NCBI RefSeq assembly: GCF_016481275.1
Contig: NZ_JAEMNW010000001.1
Location: 248,001-312,000, forward strand
Direction: 5' to 3'
DNA: 64,000 nucleotides
From: Antrihabitans auranticaus
GTDB lineage: Bacteria; Actinomycetota; Actinomycetes; Mycobacteriales; Mycobacteriaceae
The notes under the pieces are model-generated. The model saw only the letters and a program-made list of their open reading frames with translations, ran no database searches and was not told where the DNA came from. Positions 29,401 to 40,265 of the stretch are shown piece after piece. The position numbers and the translations under genes were made by a program. Position 1 is the stretch's first letter. Every line of letters begins with the position of its first letter.

Positions 29401-32400
29401 TCACCTGGAAATCGCTGCGGCCCAGGTACTCCAACGCACGAGAGTCGGTCCACCGGACCAAGTCCCCCGTGCGATACATGCGCGCACCGGGCGAACCGAA
29501 CGGGTTGGCGACGAAACGGCCGCCTGTGAGGTCCGCGCGATTGTGGTAGCCACGCGCCAGGCTCGGGCCCGAGAGGTACAGCTCCCCCACGACGCCTGCC
29601 GGGACGGGTCGTAGCCAGGTGTCGAGGACGAGCGCGGTCGCGCCTCGAATCGGACCACCGATGTCGATCGGCTTGTCGGCCGCCATCGCGTCGGATCCTG
29701 TTGCCCAGATGGTGAATTCGGTCGGACCGTAGTGGTTGAGCATGGTGCGGCCCGTACTGTTTTCCCCTCGCTCCGCTCCACCGCCCGACCAGCGCGCGAC
29801 CACCTCCTGCCCGACCGCCTCGCCGGCCACCGCGAGGAACCGCACACATTCGAGGTCCGCCGGATTGACCGTTGCCAGTGCCGCCGGCGTGATGATCATG
29901 TGCGATACCTCTTCGGTGGCGATCAGCTGCGCCAGATCGTCACCGCCGAGCACGGTCGGCGGCACGATGACCAGCCGGGCACCCGACCCGAATGCGAACA
30001 ACGCCTCCGAGACCGACGCATCGAAGCTCGGCGACGCGAAGTGCAGGAATCGCGAGTCGGCGGTCACCGACATTTCGTCGTGTTGTGCACGAACGAGATT
30101 CGCGAGTCCGCGATGAGTTACCGTCACACCCTTCGGCACACCTGTCGATCCCGAGGTGTAGATCAGGTAAGCCGGATGATCGATGTGGAGCGGGTCGATT
30201 CGCTCGTCCGGAGTGACCGGCGCCGTGGATTCCTTGGCCAGCAGCCGGGACGTCCACGGATCGTCGAGTTCGAGCCAGTCGAGCTGACCTGGCAGACCTG
30301 CCCTGATTTCCGCCGTCGTCACGCCGACCACAGCGCCGGAATCGGTGAGCATGTGGACGATGCGATCTTCCGGATGCTTCGGATCGATCGGCACGAACGC
30401 GGCACCCGTCTTGGCCACTGCCCACACCGTCGACACGGACTCGATCGACCTCGTCAACGCGACGGCCACGAAGGTCTCGGACCGGGCGCCCGACCGGATG
30501 AGCACCCGGGCAAGCTGATTGGACCGCTCGTCGAGTTCGCGGTAGGTCACCGATGTGCCTTCGAAACGCAGCGCGACGGCGTCAGGATCGAGTGCGGCTG
30601 CGTCGGTGAGGATTTCGGGCAGCGTGCGCAACGGAAGCGCTTCCGGCCCCGACATCGAGGTCAGCTCAGCACGCACCACCGGCTCGCAGGGCTCGATCAC
30701 CGCGACGCGGGTATCGGGCGCGGTCGCCATGAGATTCAGGTAACGCACGCACCGCGCGACGAGTTCCTTGGCACCCGCATCGTCGATGGCCGCTGTCAGG
30801 TACTTGAGCGTGACCGTCAAAGACTGACCCGGAATGACCATGACGCTCAACGGATATGGCGTTGCGTCCGAACCGTCGGCATCGAGCACTCGCATGCCGG
30901 CGATGTCGAGCGATTGGGCGAGCGCCTTGCGGTCGACGGGATAGGACTCGTAGACCGTCAGCGTGTCGAACAACTCGTGCAGACCGACCGCCTGATGGAT
31001 CTGCGACAACCCGACGTGCTGGTGATCGAGTAGTGAACTTTGCTCGATCTGGATGCGGGTGAGCAACTGCGCCAACGTTTCCGCGGGATCGAGCGCCACA
31101 CGGACCGGGAGCGTGTTGATGAACAGACCCAGCATCTGCTCGACGCCCGCGAGCTGCGGGGGCCGCCCGGAGACGGTGCCGCCGAACACGACATCGGTGC
31201 GGCCGGTCAGCGTTGCGAGCACCATCGCCCACGCCGCCTGCACCGCGGTGTTCATCGTGACGCCGTATTCGCGCATCCGTGCAGTGAGCGCGGCAGTCGT
31301 CTGCGCACCGAGCCCGAGACTCGTTGCGCCCGCCTCGGAAGTGGCGACGAGGTGGTCGGTCGACATCACTCTCGTGGCGGAGTCCACGCCGGCGAGCGCG
31401 TCCTTCCATACGGCGAGGCTCGCAGCCTGATCCTGCTTGCCGAGCCACGCCAGATACTCCTTGTAGGAGCGGGCGGGCGCAATTTGGCCGACACCTTCGA
31501 ACGCCGCGTACAGGCCGAGCAGTTCCTGCACCAGCAGCGGTGTGGACCAGCCGTCGAGCAGAATATGGTGACCGGTCATGACCAGCCGGTAGCGATCGGC
31601 AGCGGTGCGAATCAGCATGAACCGCAACAGCGGTGGCGTCGCCGTGTCGAAACGCGTGGTGCGATCCTCTGCGAGGAGTCGCTCGATCTCCGCGGCGCCC
31701 AGCTCCTCGTCGAGATCGCTCAGGTCGACCGATCGCCAGAGCACCGCGACGTCACCGAGCACGATCTGGCGCGGTCCGTTCGGAGTCTCGAGGAACGCCA
31801 CTCGCAGATTGTCGTGCCGGTCGAGCAGAGCCTGTGCTGCCGCTCGCAGCCGTTCCTGATCGACGGTGCCGGCCAAGGTCAGGATCGACTGGTCCGTGTA
31901 CTCGTCGGTGCTGCCCGCGGCGAACACCGCGTGAAAGAGCATGCCGGTCTGCAGCGGTGACAACGGCCAGACATCGGCGAGCGACGGGTAGGCCCGCTCC
32001 CACAGTTCGATCTCGGGCTGGCTCGTCGGCACCAGGTCGAAGTCCGATGGCGTGTGACCGCCCGCATGCGGCGACTTGGCATGGGCTGCAACGCCACCCA
32101 GTGCCACCATCCACAGGTCGACGAGCTGACGCACGTCTGCCTCGCTCAGCACACCGGTCGCATAGGTCCAGGTGACAGCGATGTGCTGCCCATCGGGTCC
32201 GTCCTCGACGAGCGCGTCGACCTCGATCGCCGCCCGCAGCGGCAACAGCGAGTCGCGAACGCTGACAAAGGAGGTCGGCCGCCACGCACCCTTGGTACCC
32301 AGTCCGGTCCGGCCGAAGTACCCGAAGCTGATCTGCGGCAACGGTCCTGCCGCCAGGTCTGCACCTGTATCGGCATCGGCAGCGCCATCGGCATCAGCAT

Positions 32401-35400
32401 GGGTATAGCGCAGCAGGCCGTAGTTCAGGCCCTCGTCCCGAACTGCTCGCAACTGTTCCTTGATCTGCTTCAAGGCGATTCCGGCGTGCCTGCCGCCAGT
32501 GAAGGCGTCGTCGAGATTGACCTCCGCCAGGCTCAACCCGGCGGGGTGCGCTGTAGCGAAGGCCCCGACGGTACGTGCCATGTCGGCGCCGACACCGTCC
32601 AGCGCGTGGCGTCCGCCGCCGGAAACGGACACGAGCAGCGAATCGCATACCACGCCGCGCTCCCGCCGGAACCGGCTGACCGCCATCGCGAGTGCGGTGA
32701 TCAGGCCATGCGACGGATCGCTGTGGAAGCGGTCGGCGAGGACATGGATCAAGGTACGTGTGAGGGCCGACGGCACCGAGACATGCACCTGAGCCGACGC
32801 TTCGACGACGTCGATCCCCGGATCGAACGCGCGAACGCCGAGCACAGGGTCGGGCGTCTGCAGTACCCGCCGCCAGGTATCGAGCTCCAGAAGCCGTTCG
32901 GCCACAGCAGCTTCCGAGCTTATCGCGTGCGACCAAGCCCGCAACGACGTACCACCGGCTGCCAACTCCGGTTGCGCGCCGGTGCTGATCTTGTTCCACG
33001 CCGCTGCCAGATCGCCGACCACGCTGCGCCAGGAATCGAAATCGATGACCAGCCTGTGGATGACGAGCCAGAGCAAGCCCGTCCGATCGTCCTCCGGATC
33101 GAGCCAGACCGCCTGCGTCACCGCACCCGCGGTCGGGTCGAGTCGACCGGTCGCGGCATCCAGTTCACGCTGCGCGAGCAGGCGCATGTCCTCGCCCGGT
33201 GCCGCACGAACGTGGTGGAGTATCGCGGCTGCGCTCACCGAACCGACCGGGCCGACGTCGAGCATCCAGTCGTCGAATTCGCCTTCGTAGCATTCGGTTT
33301 CCTGCTCGGTGCCCGAAACGATGACACGCATTGCGGCGCGCAGCATGTCGTGCCGATCCAGCACGGCCTGCAGGGCTGCGGTCAACTTTTCCGCATCCAC
33401 GTCGGCGGGCAGCTGCAGCAGAACCGCCTGTGCGTCGCGGTCGAACGGTGCGTCGCGGGACAGCATTTCGAGCGCATTCGGTGTCAGCGCAAGATGACCC
33501 ACCGCGCCACCCGGCAGCTCCTTGAGTCGACCAGCTGCTTCACCGAGGTCCGTCGCCACCGCGGCAAGGCCGGCAACTGTCTTGAGCTCGAACACATCTC
33601 GTGCCGTGAATCCCAAACCTGCTGTCTTGGCGCGCGATACGAGCTGGATCGACACGATACTGTCGCCGCCGAGTGCGAAGAAGCTCTCGTCGACACCGAC
33701 CGTCTCGACACCGAGGACCTCGGCGAACAGCTTCGCGATCGCATGCTCGCGCGGTGTGGACGGCGCACGTCCGAGACCGCCCGTCGGTGCGAATATCGGC
33801 TCCGGCAGAGCTTTTCGGTCCACCTTGCCCGAAGGGCTCAGCGGGACCGTGTCGAGCACCATGATGACCGACGGCACCATGTAGGAGGGCAAGAATTCTT
33901 CGACGAAATGCTTCACGGCCACCGTGTCGACCTTGGCGTCGGGGACCGCGCTCACGTACGAGACCAGTACGGTCGCACCCGCGGGCGTCTTCGCACCTAC
34001 TGTCACCGCAAAGTCCACCGAGGCGTGCTGCGCGAGAGCGGAGTCGATTTCACCAAGCTCGATCCGGAAACCGCGGATCTTGACCTGGAAGTCGGTGCGT
34101 CCGACGAACTCCAGATTCAAGTCTGCGCCGATCCCCCTCGCTCCGCTCGGCCGTTCCGTCCAGCGGACGACGTCCCCGGTGCGATACATCCGCTCCCCCG
34201 GCTCGCCGTACGGGTTCGCGACGAACCGGGATGCCGTGGTGGCGAACAGATTCGCGTAGCCACGCGCAAGTCCCGGACCGGCAAGGTAGAGCTCGCCACC
34301 GGCGCCGACCGGCACAGGCTGCATCCAGCGGTCCAGCACGACGGCGCGCACTCCGCGCAGCGGCCCACCGATGGTGACCGGCTCGCCGGGCAGCAGGACC
34401 GCCGAGGTTGCCGTGATGGTCGCTTCGGTCGGTCCGTAACCGTTCGTCATCCGGCGTGTCATGGCCCAGCGCGCGACCAACTCCGGCGGGCAGACGTCAC
34501 CACCCACGACGACAGCCTCGATGTCGGGCAGCACCGCCGCATCGAGGGACGACAGCATCGCCGGTGCGACGTCGAGATGGGTCACCCTTTCCGCGCTGAG
34601 TACGTTGCTCAGCTCCTCGCCGCCGATGATGCCCGGCGGAACGATCACCAGCGTGGCGCCGGTTCCGAACGTCACGAGCAACTGCTCGACCGACGCATCG
34701 AAACTCGGCGAATAGGCGTAGGAGATACGGGATTCCGGGGAGACACGCAGGTCGGAACGGCGGTCGTCGATGAGGTTCGCAAGGCCACGGTGCGTGACGA
34801 ACACACCCTTCGGCAGCCCCGTCGATCCCGAGGTGTAGATGACGTATGCGGGGTTGCCGACCCGCACCGGCGCACGGCGGTCGGCGTCGGTGATCGGCTC
34901 GCTCGATAGTTCGGCGACGAGTTCTTCGGTCGCCGGATCGTCGAGCACGACCCAGCTCAGGTGATCCGGCAGTACGGCCTGCGACGCGGTCACCGTGATG
35001 CCGACGACAACGCCGGAATCTGTGATCATGTGCTCGATACGGTCGGCCGGGTAGGTCGGGTCGACGGGTACGAACGCAGCACCGGACTTGGCCACAGCCC
35101 ATACCGACAGCACGGACTCGATCGATCGCGAAACAGCGATGGCGACTGTGGATTCCGGTCCGGCGCCGCCCGCGATGAGCAGTCGCGCCAGCCGCGACGA
35201 CCGTTCGTCGAACTCTCGGTAGGTCATGCCCCGATCGCCCTGCGACAGCGCCTGACCGTCCGGATTCGCCGCGACACCGGCTGCGAGAACCGCCGGGAGG
35301 GTGCGCTCTTCGAGGTCCGCCGGACCGCGCACGGGAAGGAGCGTCTCGCGCTCCTCATCGTCGAGTAGCGGCAGCGACGACAGCAGGCAGTCCGGTCCGC

Positions 35401-36715
35401 CGGCGAGGAAGCGTTCGAGATAGGCGAGGAAGCGACCGTGCTGGCGGCGCAGGTCGTCGTCGGTGTACAGGTTCGGGTTGGCCTGGAAGTCGATGTGCGT
35501 ACGTTCCTCGCCCGCTGCGGGATACACGTTGACGAACAGGTCTTCCATGAGGCCGGAGGTGAGGACGTTCAGCCGGCCGACCACCGAGCCGAGAGAGATG
35601 TTGTCGAACATCATGATGTTGACCGACGGACCGAACGACGCGGCCTCGTCGGGTGCGTAGCCGAGATCCCGGAAGATGTCTTCCTGCCGATACCGCTGCC
35701 GGCGCAACGCGCCGGTGAGTTCCAACTGAGCGGACCGGATCAGCTCCCCGACCGTGGAATGCGAGCCGATCGTCAGGCGCAACGGGACGACGTTCGCGAC
35801 CATGCCGCCGGAACGGCGCAGCACCGCGGTCGTGCGCGCGGATACCGGCAGGCTCAGCATCACATCGTCGGTACCGGTCATCCGGCCGAGGAACGCACCG
35901 AAGGCCGCGACGATCACCGGTGCAATGCTGGCGCCGCCGCCGCTGGCGACCGACTCGAGCAGATCGGCCGTGTGGTCGGGCAGGCCCGCACTGAACAGGC
36001 GGGGGTGCGCGTTCGGCGGGGCGGTCCGACCGGCGAGGCTGACTGCCTGCGGCGCGCCGGCGAGATGCTCGGCCCAATATTCCTTGTCGTTTCCGAACCG
36101 GTCCGATCCGCGGTATTGCATGTCGGAGGCCACGATTGCGGCCAGGTCCTCGGCGCGACTCGCGGGCTGGGGGGCACCCGCGACCGCAGCGCTGTACAAC
36201 TCGGCGGTTCGTTGCACGAGCGTCATCGCCGCAAAACCGTCGAGCGCGATGTGGTGGATGCGCGTGTACCAGAAATAGTGGTCGTCCCCGAGTCGCAGCA
36301 CCGTCGAGTTGACGAGGCGATCCCGCAGCAGATTGAGCGGGGCGGTGAACTCCGCCCGCATCCACTCCTTGGCTGCCGCAATCGGATCCGGCGTGGCTTG
36401 CGCCAGATCGAGGTACTTGGGCTTGGCGTCGAGCGTCCCGTCGACCATCTGGAACGGCACGCCGTCGACCTCGATCAGCCGCAGGAAGCCGGACCCGAAC
36501 TCCTTACCCGACTGCACACATGCGTTTTCCAGCGCCTCGATATCGAGCGCACCGACGATCTCCACGTACTGCGCGATCGAGATCGGCGCCGAGCCCGCAA
36601 GGTGCTGGGCAAACCAGATCCCGCGCTGGGCGGCCGAAAGCGGAAAAGCTCCCGGTGGCACACCGGGTAATAGCTCCGTCGGTGAGGTTGATCGCTGCTG
36701 CATGTCTTCTCTCAT
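23432..36715 (-). CDS. Three-module nonribosomal peptide synthetase (C-A-T-E-C-A-T-E-C-A-T-TE)
   Basis: 4427 residues on one chain. Module 1 has an EntF-like starter condensation domain (about 15-450; HHIALDG at 154-160), adenylation (about 472-985), carrier Ser1019 in LGGDS and an E-type domain (about 1070-1520). That domain has HRLVIDF (1220-1226) instead of HHxxxDG, so it is probably inactive. Module 2 has condensation (HHILLDG, 1716), adenylation (about 2028-2540), carrier Ser2579 and an intact E domain (HHLAVDG, 2771-2777). Module 3 has condensation (HHILVDG, 3257), adenylation (about 3572-4075), carrier Ser4112 and thioesterase (GWSLGG, Ser4248). An N-capped tripeptide is predicted. Hand-derived pocket codes are DAEDVGGIT, DASIAAHIW and DAFVTALIW. 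The first suggests a cationic residue; the other two look apolar or aromatic. GGAG lies five bases before the ATG. No MbtH gene is in the window. Confidence 0.95.
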   Translation of the reverse strand: MREDMQQRSTSPTELLPGVPPGAFPLSAAQRGIWFAQHLAGSAPISIAQYVEIVGALDIEALENACVQSGKEFGSGFLRLIEVDGVPFQMVDGTLDAKPKYLDLAQATPDPIAAAKEWMRAEFTAPLNLLRDRLVNSTVLRLGDDHYFWYTRIHHIALDGFAAMTLVQRTAELYSAAVAGAPQPASRAEDLAAIVASDMQYRGSDRFGNDKEYWAEHLAGAPQAVSLAGRTAPPNAHPRLFSAGLPDHTADLLESVASGGGASIAPVIVAAFGAFLGRMTGTDDVMLSLPVSARTTAVLRRSGGMVANVVPLRLTIGSHSTVGELIRSAQLELTGALRRQRYRQEDIFRDLGYAPDEAASFGPSVNIMMFDNISLGSVVGRLNVLTSGLMEDLFVNVYPAAGEERTHIDFQANPNLYTDDDLRRQHGRFLAYLERFLAGGPDCLLSSLPLLDDEERETLLPVRGPADLEERTLPAVLAAGVAANPDGQALSQGDRGMTYREFDERSSRLARLLIAGGAGPESTVAIAVSRSIESVLSVWAVAKSGAAFVPVDPTYPADRIEHMITDSGVVVGITVTASQAVLPDHLSWVVLDDPATEELVAELSSEPITDADRRAPVRVGNPAYVIYTSGSTGLPKGVFVTHRGLANLIDDRRSDLRVSPESRISYAYSPSFDASVEQLLVTFGTGATLVIVPPGIIGGEELSNVLSAERVTHLDVAPAMLSSLDAAVLPDIEAVVVGGDVCPPELVARWAMTRRMTNGYGPTEATITATSAVLLPGEPVTIGGPLRGVRAVVLDRWMQPVPVGAGGELYLAGPGLARGYANLFATTASRFVANPYGEPGERMYRTGDVVRWTERPSGARGIGADLNLEFVGRTDFQVKIRGFRIELGEIDSALAQHASVDFAVTVGAKTPAGATVLVSYVSAVPDAKVDTVAVKHFVEEFLPSYMVPSVIMVLDTVPLSPSGKVDRKALPEPIFAPTGGLGRAPSTPREHAIAKLFAEVLGVETVGVDESFFALGGDSIVSIQLVSRAKTAGLGFTARDVFELKTVAGLAAVATDLGEAAGRLKELPGGAVGHLALTPNALEMLSRDAPFDRDAQAVLLQLPADVDAEKLTAALQAVLDRHDMLRAAMRVIVSGTEQETECYEGEFDDWMLDVGPVGSVSAAAILHHVRAAPGEDMRLLAQRELDAATGRLDPTAGAVTQAVWLDPEDDRTGLLWLVIHRLVIDFDSWRSVVGDLAAAWNKISTGAQPELAAGGTSLRAWSHAISSEAAVAERLLELDTWRRVLQTPDPVLGVRAFDPGIDVVEASAQVHVSVPSALTRTLIHVLADRFHSDPSHGLITALAMAVSRFRRERGVVCDSLLVSVSGGGRHALDGVGADMARTVGAFATAHPAGLSLAEVNLDDAFTGGRHAGIALKQIKEQLRAVRDEGLNYGLLRYTHADADGAADADTGADLAAGPLPQISFGYFGRTGLGTKGAWRPTSFVSVRDSLLPLRAAIEVDALVEDGPDGQHIAVTWTYATGVLSEADVRQLVDLWMVALGGVAAHAKSPHAGGHTPSDFDLVPTSQPEIELWERAYPSLADVWPLSPLQTGMLFHAVFAAGSTDEYTDQSILTLAGTVDQERLRAAAQALLDRHDNLRVAFLETPNGPRQIVLGDVAVLWRSVDLSDLDEELGAAEIERLLAEDRTTRFDTATPPLLRFMLIRTAADRYRLVMTGHHILLDGWSTPLLVQELLGLYAAFEGVGQIAPARSYKEYLAWLGKQDQAASLAVWKDALAGVDSATRVMSTDHLVATSEAGATSLGLGAQTTAALTARMREYGVTMNTAVQAAWAMVLATLTGRTDVVFGGTVSGRPPQLAGVEQMLGLFINTLPVRVALDPAETLAQLLTRIQIEQSSLLDHQHVGLSQIHQAVGLHELFDTLTVYESYPVDRKALAQSLDIAGMRVLDADGSDATPYPLSVMVIPGQSLTVTLKYLTAAIDDAGAKELVARCVRYLNLMATAPDTRVAVIEPCEPVVRAELTSMSGPEALPLRTLPEILTDAAALDPDAVALRFEGTSVTYRELDERSNQLARVLIRSGARSETFVAVALTRSIESVSTVWAVAKTGAAFVPIDPKHPEDRIVHMLTDSGAVVGVTTAEIRAGLPGQLDWLELDDPWTSRLLAKESTAPVTPDERIDPLHIDHPAYLIYTSGSTGVPKGVTVTHRGLANLVRAQHDEMSVTADSRFLHFASPSFDASVSEALFAFGSGARLVIVPPTVLGGDDLAQLIATEEVSHMIITPAALATVNPADLECVRFLAVAGEAVGQEVVARWSGGGAERGENSTGRTMLNHYGPTEFTIWATGSDAMAADKPIDIGGPIRGATALVLDTWLRPVPAGVVGELYLSGPSLARGYHNRADLTGGRFVANPFGSPGARMYRTGDLVRWTDSRALEYLGRSDFQVKVRGFRIELGEIDATLTADPRIEFATTIGVEGPTGATVLVAYVLAAKDSEVDGEELRDLVGKSLPSYMVPTAIEFLDFIPLTPVGKLDRKALPRPTFVKVGAASRPPANEMEVQLCALFAQTLGMDEVGVNDSFFALGGDSIMSIQLVSRAKAAGVHFTPRDVFERKTVAGLAEIAGARGDADHRIDVVDELPGGGVGAVPLTPIVSWLVDSKASFDRFSQAVMLSLPTGIKRATIAATLQAVLDHHDALRAKLVREYGEWSFEVLPVGSVAADGIIHRVRVSGKTDFDTVAARELSIAADQLEPDEGRMVQAVWFDPTDSYEGEPRLWLVIHHLAVDGVTWRTLIPDLVSAWAQVVDGKQPVLPPVGTSLRRWAHGLVDVANSDARIAELDMWHHILGGPDPTIGSRGLDPALDTASTVEQIRVRIPVDVTDRLLTTLPEKFRGGVNDGLLAALALAVERWRGEAAAGSVLLSLEGHGRQEEVVGADLSRTAGWFTSVFPVRFDVADIDLDEAFAGGQAAGAAVKRVKEQLLAVPDQGIGFGLLRYVNRSTSALLRELSAPQISFNYLGRTGGALPEGPFLPVTGREAFDGTHDDEMPATAVIAIDAVTEEGADGPQLTATFRYPAGLLDAEQVATLTQLWEDALAALAEHSASEDAGGFTPSDLALVSTTQTEIEGWEQQFPGFEDVWSLAPLQAGLLFYALLAGESVDPYTVSMVLDLEGPVDADRLQRAGQALIDRHPNLRTAFLDRGGDPVQVVLPHARLVVRHNDCTAAEPAEIDRVLGLDRAERFDMSKPPLLRLRLVRTAAESYRLVISCHHILVDGWSMPLLIQDLFVLYAANADASVLPPVRSYRDFLAWLGRQDRPASHAAWANALAGVDEPTLVAPALDPNEAHTPETVAVTIELPVAETTALTELSREQGVTLSTIVSTAWGVLLAGMTGRDDVIFGTTVSGRPAQIAGVESMLGLFINTLPMRVKLNPAESIAALLDRIQGQQTALLDHQYVGLAEIQHAVGVGALFDTVTVFESYPIDQDELLQTMDIAGMRVGDVAAFDDTHYPLTLLTMPGEQLKLELKSLAAVFDRAAVAVLADRLARILDAFATRPDVNTAALQLLSPEERAQLTAPTTDAPLEPVTLAEVFTAAAAANPTGIALTADGVHVSYAELDERSNRLARLLIAAGAGPEKVIALALTRSVESIVAMWAVAKTGAAFVPVDPKHPADRIAHMLNDSRAVVGVTVEAHREPMPDTTEWLVLDDPAVVAAVWAESSDPITDSDRITPMLFDQPAWLIYTSGSTGVPKGVAVTHRGLANLVRAQRDSLGITADAAVLHFASPSFDASAFEALMAYGSGARLVAVSPSILGGRELANLIAAEQVSHMVITPAALSTMEPAGLECLRVLTVAGEAVGQDLVARWASDRTMANLYGPTEFTIWATGTGAMAPGAPVTIGTAIRGASLLVLDAWLRPVPVGVVGELYLAGEALARGYRNRPDLTFGRFVANPFGSGGERMYRTGDLVRWNGDGELEYIGRDDFQVKIRGFRIELGEIDAALTAVEDVEFATTMGVPGPTGATVLVSYILPAPGVEIDVDRVRDQIAESLAGYMVPSAIVVLESIPLTPVGKLDTKALPAPDFSARSRTVRAPRTPLEEAVAAAFAAVLGLDAVGIDESFFDLGGTSLIATKLVDVVGSAVGLDVPVMWIFNDPTVEALARRIARHSDGAAEPAASPLAVLLPIRTSGSAAPLFCIHPASGLAWSYAGLAALIDPDVPIYGLQSPELEGVEERPETIAAFADRYVLAIRTVAPHGPYNILGWSLGGFIAQAVATRLQSLGETVSLLALLDADLGVRDLPAPEPLDVGGFFAEFGKVFGFDDIPPNLTAEEAAEIVRSSIGGAGFVDSGHLVRMTAAYNQSAHMLARHDPEVFDGDLLFFTAAAEPDASGTAVDSWQPYVTGERENHDVDAGHDDMTTPSALADIAAVLDRRLRADSAVREAS

Positions 36716-37044
36716 TCGAACTCCAAGTCAAAACTCGGACAGAAAAACGCACTCTCTTGCAATCTCGTCCGGTTCCGCCTGTTGCGACACCAACCCCAGT
36801 GCTGGCACCGCGAACCCGAGGGGTGAGGGATTCCCACCCAAAGGGTCCGCGGTCGGGCTGCCTGGTAGGGCCTACTCTGCCCCGATCCGGGCACGTTGTC
36901 ATCGGTTTGCAGGTGTGTACGGTCGGCGGGATTTCTGCGCCGTTGTGGCTGTTGTCGCTGAAACTACTTCGGCCGCAACCAGCCGTGAGTGGATATGATC
37001 TAGATCACATGTGCGATCTCGGACCCAGCGGGAAGAGGCGAGTG
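36716..37044. promoter_or_regulatory. Divergent promoter region of the NRPS and APC permease operons
   Basis: 329 bases without a gene. It holds an 11-base palindrome GTAGGGCCTAC (36865-36875), about 150 bases before the NRPS start, and a 12-base perfect palindrome TGATCTAGATCA (36996-37007) overlapping a good -10, TATGAT (36994-36999), for the permease. No iron box was seen, so control of the NRPS by IdeR is not supported. Confidence 0.5.
36996..37007. promoter_or_regulatory. Palindrome over the -10 of the permease operon
   Basis: Perfect 12-base palindrome TGATCTAGATCA overlapping TATGAT, 38 bases before the permease ATG. The position fits a repressor site; the regulator is unknown. Confidence 0.45.
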
Positions 37045-38463
37045 ATGACCGATTCAGGCAAAAGCGGCACGGCAACCGAGGAGCCCACCCTCAAAAGAGT
37101 TATGGGGCCGGGTCTTCTGCTCTTGTTCATCGTCGGCGACATCCTCGGCACCGGGATCTACGCGCTCACCGGACGCGTTGCCGGACAGGTCGGTGGCGTC
37201 GTGTGGCTGCCCTTCCTCGTCGCGTTCGTCGTTGCGCTGATCACAGCCTTCAGCTACCTGGAACTGGTCACAAAGTATCCGCAGGCCGCCGGCGCTGCCC
37301 TGTACACGCACAAAGCATTCGGCATCCAATTCGTGACGTTCATGGTCGCGTTCGCCGTCATGTGCTCGGGCATCACGTCCGCATCGACGGCGTCGCGAGC
37401 ATTCGCGTCGAACTTCTCCAGCGCATTCGAACTCGACCTGAAGACCGGCGTGTGGATCACAGTGATCGGCTTGCTGTTCATGGGCGTCGTTGCCGCCGTC
37501 AACTTCCGCGGTGTCGGCGAGAGCGTGAAGTTGAACGTGCTGCTGACGTGCGTCGAACTTTCCGGGCTGCTGATCATCATCTGCATCGGTGCGTGGGCAC
37601 TCGGTATCGGTGACGGCGACTTCTCGCGGGCAACCGAATTCGACACCGGCGACCGCACCGCACTCGGCGGTGTGATCGCGGCGAGCACGCTGGCGTTCTA
37701 TGCGATGGTCGGCTTCGAGGACTCGGTGAACATGGCCGAAGAATGCAAGCAACCGAGCAAGATCTTCCCCAAAGTGCTACTCGCCGGACTGATTACGACC
37801 GGCATCATCTACATGCTCGTATCGATCACATCGGTGGCCCTGGTCCCCCACGCAGAGCTGATCGAAACCGACACGCCCCTGCTGTCGGTCGTCGAACGCG
37901 GTGCACCGGCCTTCCCGACGGACCTGTTCGCCTACATCTCCATGTTCGCGGTTGCGAACTCGGCGCTCATCAACATGCTGATGGCGAGCCGACTGCTCTA
38001 CGGCATGGCGCGCCAGGGCGTAATTCCGCGCGTGCTCGGCAAGGTTCACCCGACGCGGCGAACCCCGTACGTATCGATCGGATTCACGACGCTGCTCGCG
38101 TTCGGCCTGATCATCTTCGTCGGCGAAGTGCCCGCACTGGGCGGGACGACGTCGTTGCTGCTGCTGTGCGTGTTCACGGTGGTGAACGTCGCGTGTCTCG
38201 TCCTGCGTAAGGACCCGGTCAAGCACAAGCACTTCAGGGCGCCGACCGTGCTGCCCGTGGTCGGCGCACTGGCGTGCGCGTTCCTCGCGACGCCGCTGAC
38301 CGACCGTCCGGTCGCGGAATACAAGGTAGCCGGAGTCCTGCTGGCAATCGGACTCGTCCTGTGGGCGATCACCCACTTCATCAACAAGCGAACCGGCGCG
38401 ATGTACGTGCACATCGACCCGGAAACCCTGCTCGACGAGGACCCGGTGGAGACCCAGAAGTAG
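37045..38463 (+). CDS. APC-family amino-acid/polyamine permease
   Basis: 472 residues with about 12 hydrophobic helices. The first helix carries the GDILGTGIYALTG motif of the amino acid-polyamine-organocation superfamily (substrate-binding G-x-G-I-Y-type unwound helix), and ELVTKYPQAAGAALYTHKAFG forms the conserved loop after helix 2. FYAMVGFEDSVNMAEECKQP is the helix 6 region. It should import an amino acid or amine with protons; the substrate is not readable. The ATG at 37045 (GTG at 37042 is possible) follows GGGAAGAGG. It heads a tight four-gene operon with 9-base, 8-base and overlapping junctions. The open frame extends upstream to 36520 but is non-coding there. Confidence 0.88.
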   Translation: MTDSGKSGTATEEPTLKRVMGPGLLLLFIVGDILGTGIYALTGRVAGQVGGVVWLPFLVAFVVALITAFSYLELVTKYPQAAGAALYTHKAFGIQFVTFMVAFAVMCSGITSASTASRAFASNFSSAFELDLKTGVWITVIGLLFMGVVAAVNFRGVGESVKLNVLLTCVELSGLLIIICIGAWALGIGDGDFSRATEFDTGDRTALGGVIAASTLAFYAMVGFEDSVNMAEECKQPSKIFPKVLLAGLITTGIIYMLVSITSVALVPHAELIETDTPLLSVVERGAPAFPTDLFAYISMFAVANSALINMLMASRLLYGMARQGVIPRVLGKVHPTRRTPYVSIGFTTLLAFGLIIFVGEVPALGGTTSLLLLCVFTVVNVACLVLRKDPVKHKHFRAPTVLPVVGALACAFLATPLTDRPVAEYKVAGVLLAIGLVLWAITHFINKRTGAMYVHIDPETLLDEDPVETQK

Positions 38464-38472
38464 GCTGGCCGG

Positions 38473-38955
38473 ATGCCGGACCTGCATCCGAATCTCACGC
38501 CGCTCGCGCCCCTGCTCGGCACCTGGGCGGGCAAGGGCGAAGGCGAATATCCGACGATCGAATCTTTCGGCTACCTCGAGGAAATCACCTTCGGTCACGT
38601 CGGCAAACCTTTCCTCGCCTACGGCCAGAAAACGAAGGCGGCCGACGACGGACGTCCGCTGCATGCAGAGACCGGTTACCTGCGCGCGCCCGCCCCCGGC
38701 CGGGTCGAACTGGTCCTCGCCCATCCGACCGGGGTCACCGAAATCCAGGAGGGCACCGTGACCGTCGGTGCCGACGGCGCGCTGGAGTTGGAACTGAACG
38801 CGACGGCGATCGGGCTGACCGGTACTGCCAAAGAAGTTACTGCACTTGGCCGTTCGATCCGCGTGGTCGGTGACGAACTGACCTACACCCTGCGTATGGG
38901 TGCGGTGGGTCTGCCACTGCAACACCATCTCGCTGCCACCCTGCACCGTCGATAA
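38473..38955 (+). CDS. Nitrobindin-like haem-binding beta-barrel protein
   Basis: 160 residues. [19 protein letters not shown] at residues 16-34 is the nitrobindin (formerly DUF1794, THAP4-like) signature, followed by [19 protein letters not shown]. The C-terminal [10 protein letters not shown] carries the conserved His expected to bind ferric haem. Family members (Rv2717c, human THAP4 domain) form small fatty-acid-binding-protein-like barrels and isomerise peroxynitrite to nitrate. No signal peptide is present. It starts 9 bases after the permease stop with no clear ribosome binding site, and the serine hydrolase begins 8 bases after it. Confidence 0.88.
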   Translation: MPDLHPNLTPLAPLLGTWAGKGEGEYPTIESFGYLEEITFGHVGKPFLAYGQKTKAADDGRPLHAETGYLRAPAPGRVELVLAHPTGVTEIQEGTVTVGADGALELELNATAIGLTGTAKEVTALGRSIRVVGDELTYTLRMGAVGLPLQHHLAATLHRR

Positions 38956-38963
38956 GGAGTCTC

Positions 38964-40265
38964 ATGCGACTGCCGTTTCAAGCGGAACAGCCGCCGGTCC
39001 GCCGTGTCGCGGTACCGGCCGATGTGAACGCGGTCTCACGGCGCGGGGAAGAAGTCGAAACGACCATCGACGTCGACCGCATCTGGGCAGCAGTCCGCGA
39101 GTGGTACGGCGTCGGGGTGAATCCGGCGATCCAGTTGTGCCTGCGCCGAAACGGCGACGTCATTCTCAACCGATCCATCGGGCATGCCTGGGGTAACGCG
39201 CCGACCGATCCCGAGGACGCCGAGAAAATCGTCGTCACCCCCGAGACGCCGTTCTGCGTGTACTCCGCGGCCAAGGGCATCACGACGACGCTGATGCACA
39301 TGCTGATCGAGCGCGGTTCGCTCGGCCTCAGCGACCGCGTGTGTGACTACCTGCCGGACTTCACCAGCCATGGGAAAGACCGCATCACGATTCGGCACGT
39401 CCTCACCCACAGCGCAGGCATGCCGTTCTTCTCGGTCGGCGGCGGCCGTAAGAACCTGGATCGCGCGGGAGATTCCGAATTCGCCGTCCGGGCCCTGTGT
39501 GAGGCGAAGCCGATCTACCGGCCCGGGCTCTTCCACGTCTACCATGCGCTGACGTTCGGGTTCCTGACGCGCGAGATCGTCCGGGCGGCGACAGGCCGCA
39601 GCATTCGTGACGTCCTCGCCGAGGAGATCCTCGACCCGCTCGGCTTCCGGTGGACCAACTACGGCGTCGCACCCGCGGACGTTCCTGCGGTCGCGCCGAG
39701 CCACGCCACGATGCGCGATGTTCCCGAACCCATCGCCACCGCCTTCCGGAAAGCGATCGGCGGCACGCTGTACGACATCATTCCCGTCACCAACGACCCC
39801 CGTTTCCTGACGTCGGTCATCCCGTCGAGCAACACCGTCTCCAACGCCTTCGAGTTGTCCCGGTTCTACGAAATGCTGCGGCGCGGTGGCGAACTCGACG
39901 GCGTACAGGTCCTCGAACAGGAGACTCTGCGCCGCGCGGTCACCCCTGCAACCCGCATGCGCCCCGATGTCTCCACCGGCCTCAACCCCATGCAGTGGGG
40001 TGTCGGTTTCATGTTGGGCGGCAACAGGTTCGGACCGTTCGGCCGGAACACCTCGACAGCGTTCGGGCACATGGGTCTCATCACCGTTGCGGGCTGGGCG
40101 GACCCGCAGCGCGGGCTCGCGGCCGCACTGGTCACCAGCGGAAAGCCCGGCATGCACAAGGAGGCCGACCGCTACCCCGCGCTCATGAACCTGATTGCCG
40201 CCACAATCCCCGACATCCCCGAGCGCGAGCGTCCGTTCGTGCGCAACGTGAGTCTGCGCGCGTGA
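38964..40265 (+). CDS. Serine hydrolase, class C beta-lactamase/esterase family
   Basis: 433 residues. The SxxK catalytic motif is SAAK (Ser101, Lys104) in CVYSAAKGITTTLMHMLIE, and the second motif Tyr is in FHVYHALTFGFLTREIV. This is the esterase/beta-lactamase fold of EstB- and LipL-type actinobacterial enzymes. There is no signal peptide, so it acts in the cytoplasm and an esterase role is more likely than beta-lactam resistance. AAGGAG lies five bases before the ATG. Its stop overlaps the GTG of the following FAD enzyme. Confidence 0.87.
   Translation: MRLPFQAEQPPVRRVAVPADVNAVSRRGEEVETTIDVDRIWAAVREWYGVGVNPAIQLCLRRNGDVILNRSIGHAWGNAPTDPEDAEKIVVTPETPFCVYSAAKGITTTLMHMLIERGSLGLSDRVCDYLPDFTSHGKDRITIRHVLTHSAGMPFFSVGGGRKNLDRAGDSEFAVRALCEAKPIYRPGLFHVYHALTFGFLTREIVRAATGRSIRDVLAEEILDPLGFRWTNYGVAPADVPAVAPSHATMRDVPEPIATAFRKAIGGTLYDIIPVTNDPRFLTSVIPSSNTVSNAFELSRFYEMLRRGGELDGVQVLEQETLRRAVTPATRMRPDVSTGLNPMQWGVGFMLGGNRFGPFGRNTSTAFGHMGLITVAGWADPQRGLAAALVTSGKPGMHKEADRYPALMNLIAATIPDIPERERPFVRNVSLRA

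Noticed and set aside
27179-29614. 811-residue open frame on the plus strand inside the NRPS
   Set aside because: Antisense to a clearly conserved synthetase. The composition is Arg/Gly/Asp-rich with no domain; this is the usual high-GC shadow frame.
32054-34909. 951-residue plus-strand open frame inside the NRPS
   Set aside because: Fully antisense to conserved adenylation, carrier and E-domain motifs, with no recognisable fold or ribosome binding site.
23432-36715. NRPS considered as a siderophore synthetase
   Set aside because: There is no iron box, DHB/salicylate gene, ornithine hydroxylase or siderophore importer nearby. The EntF-like first domain alone is not enough.
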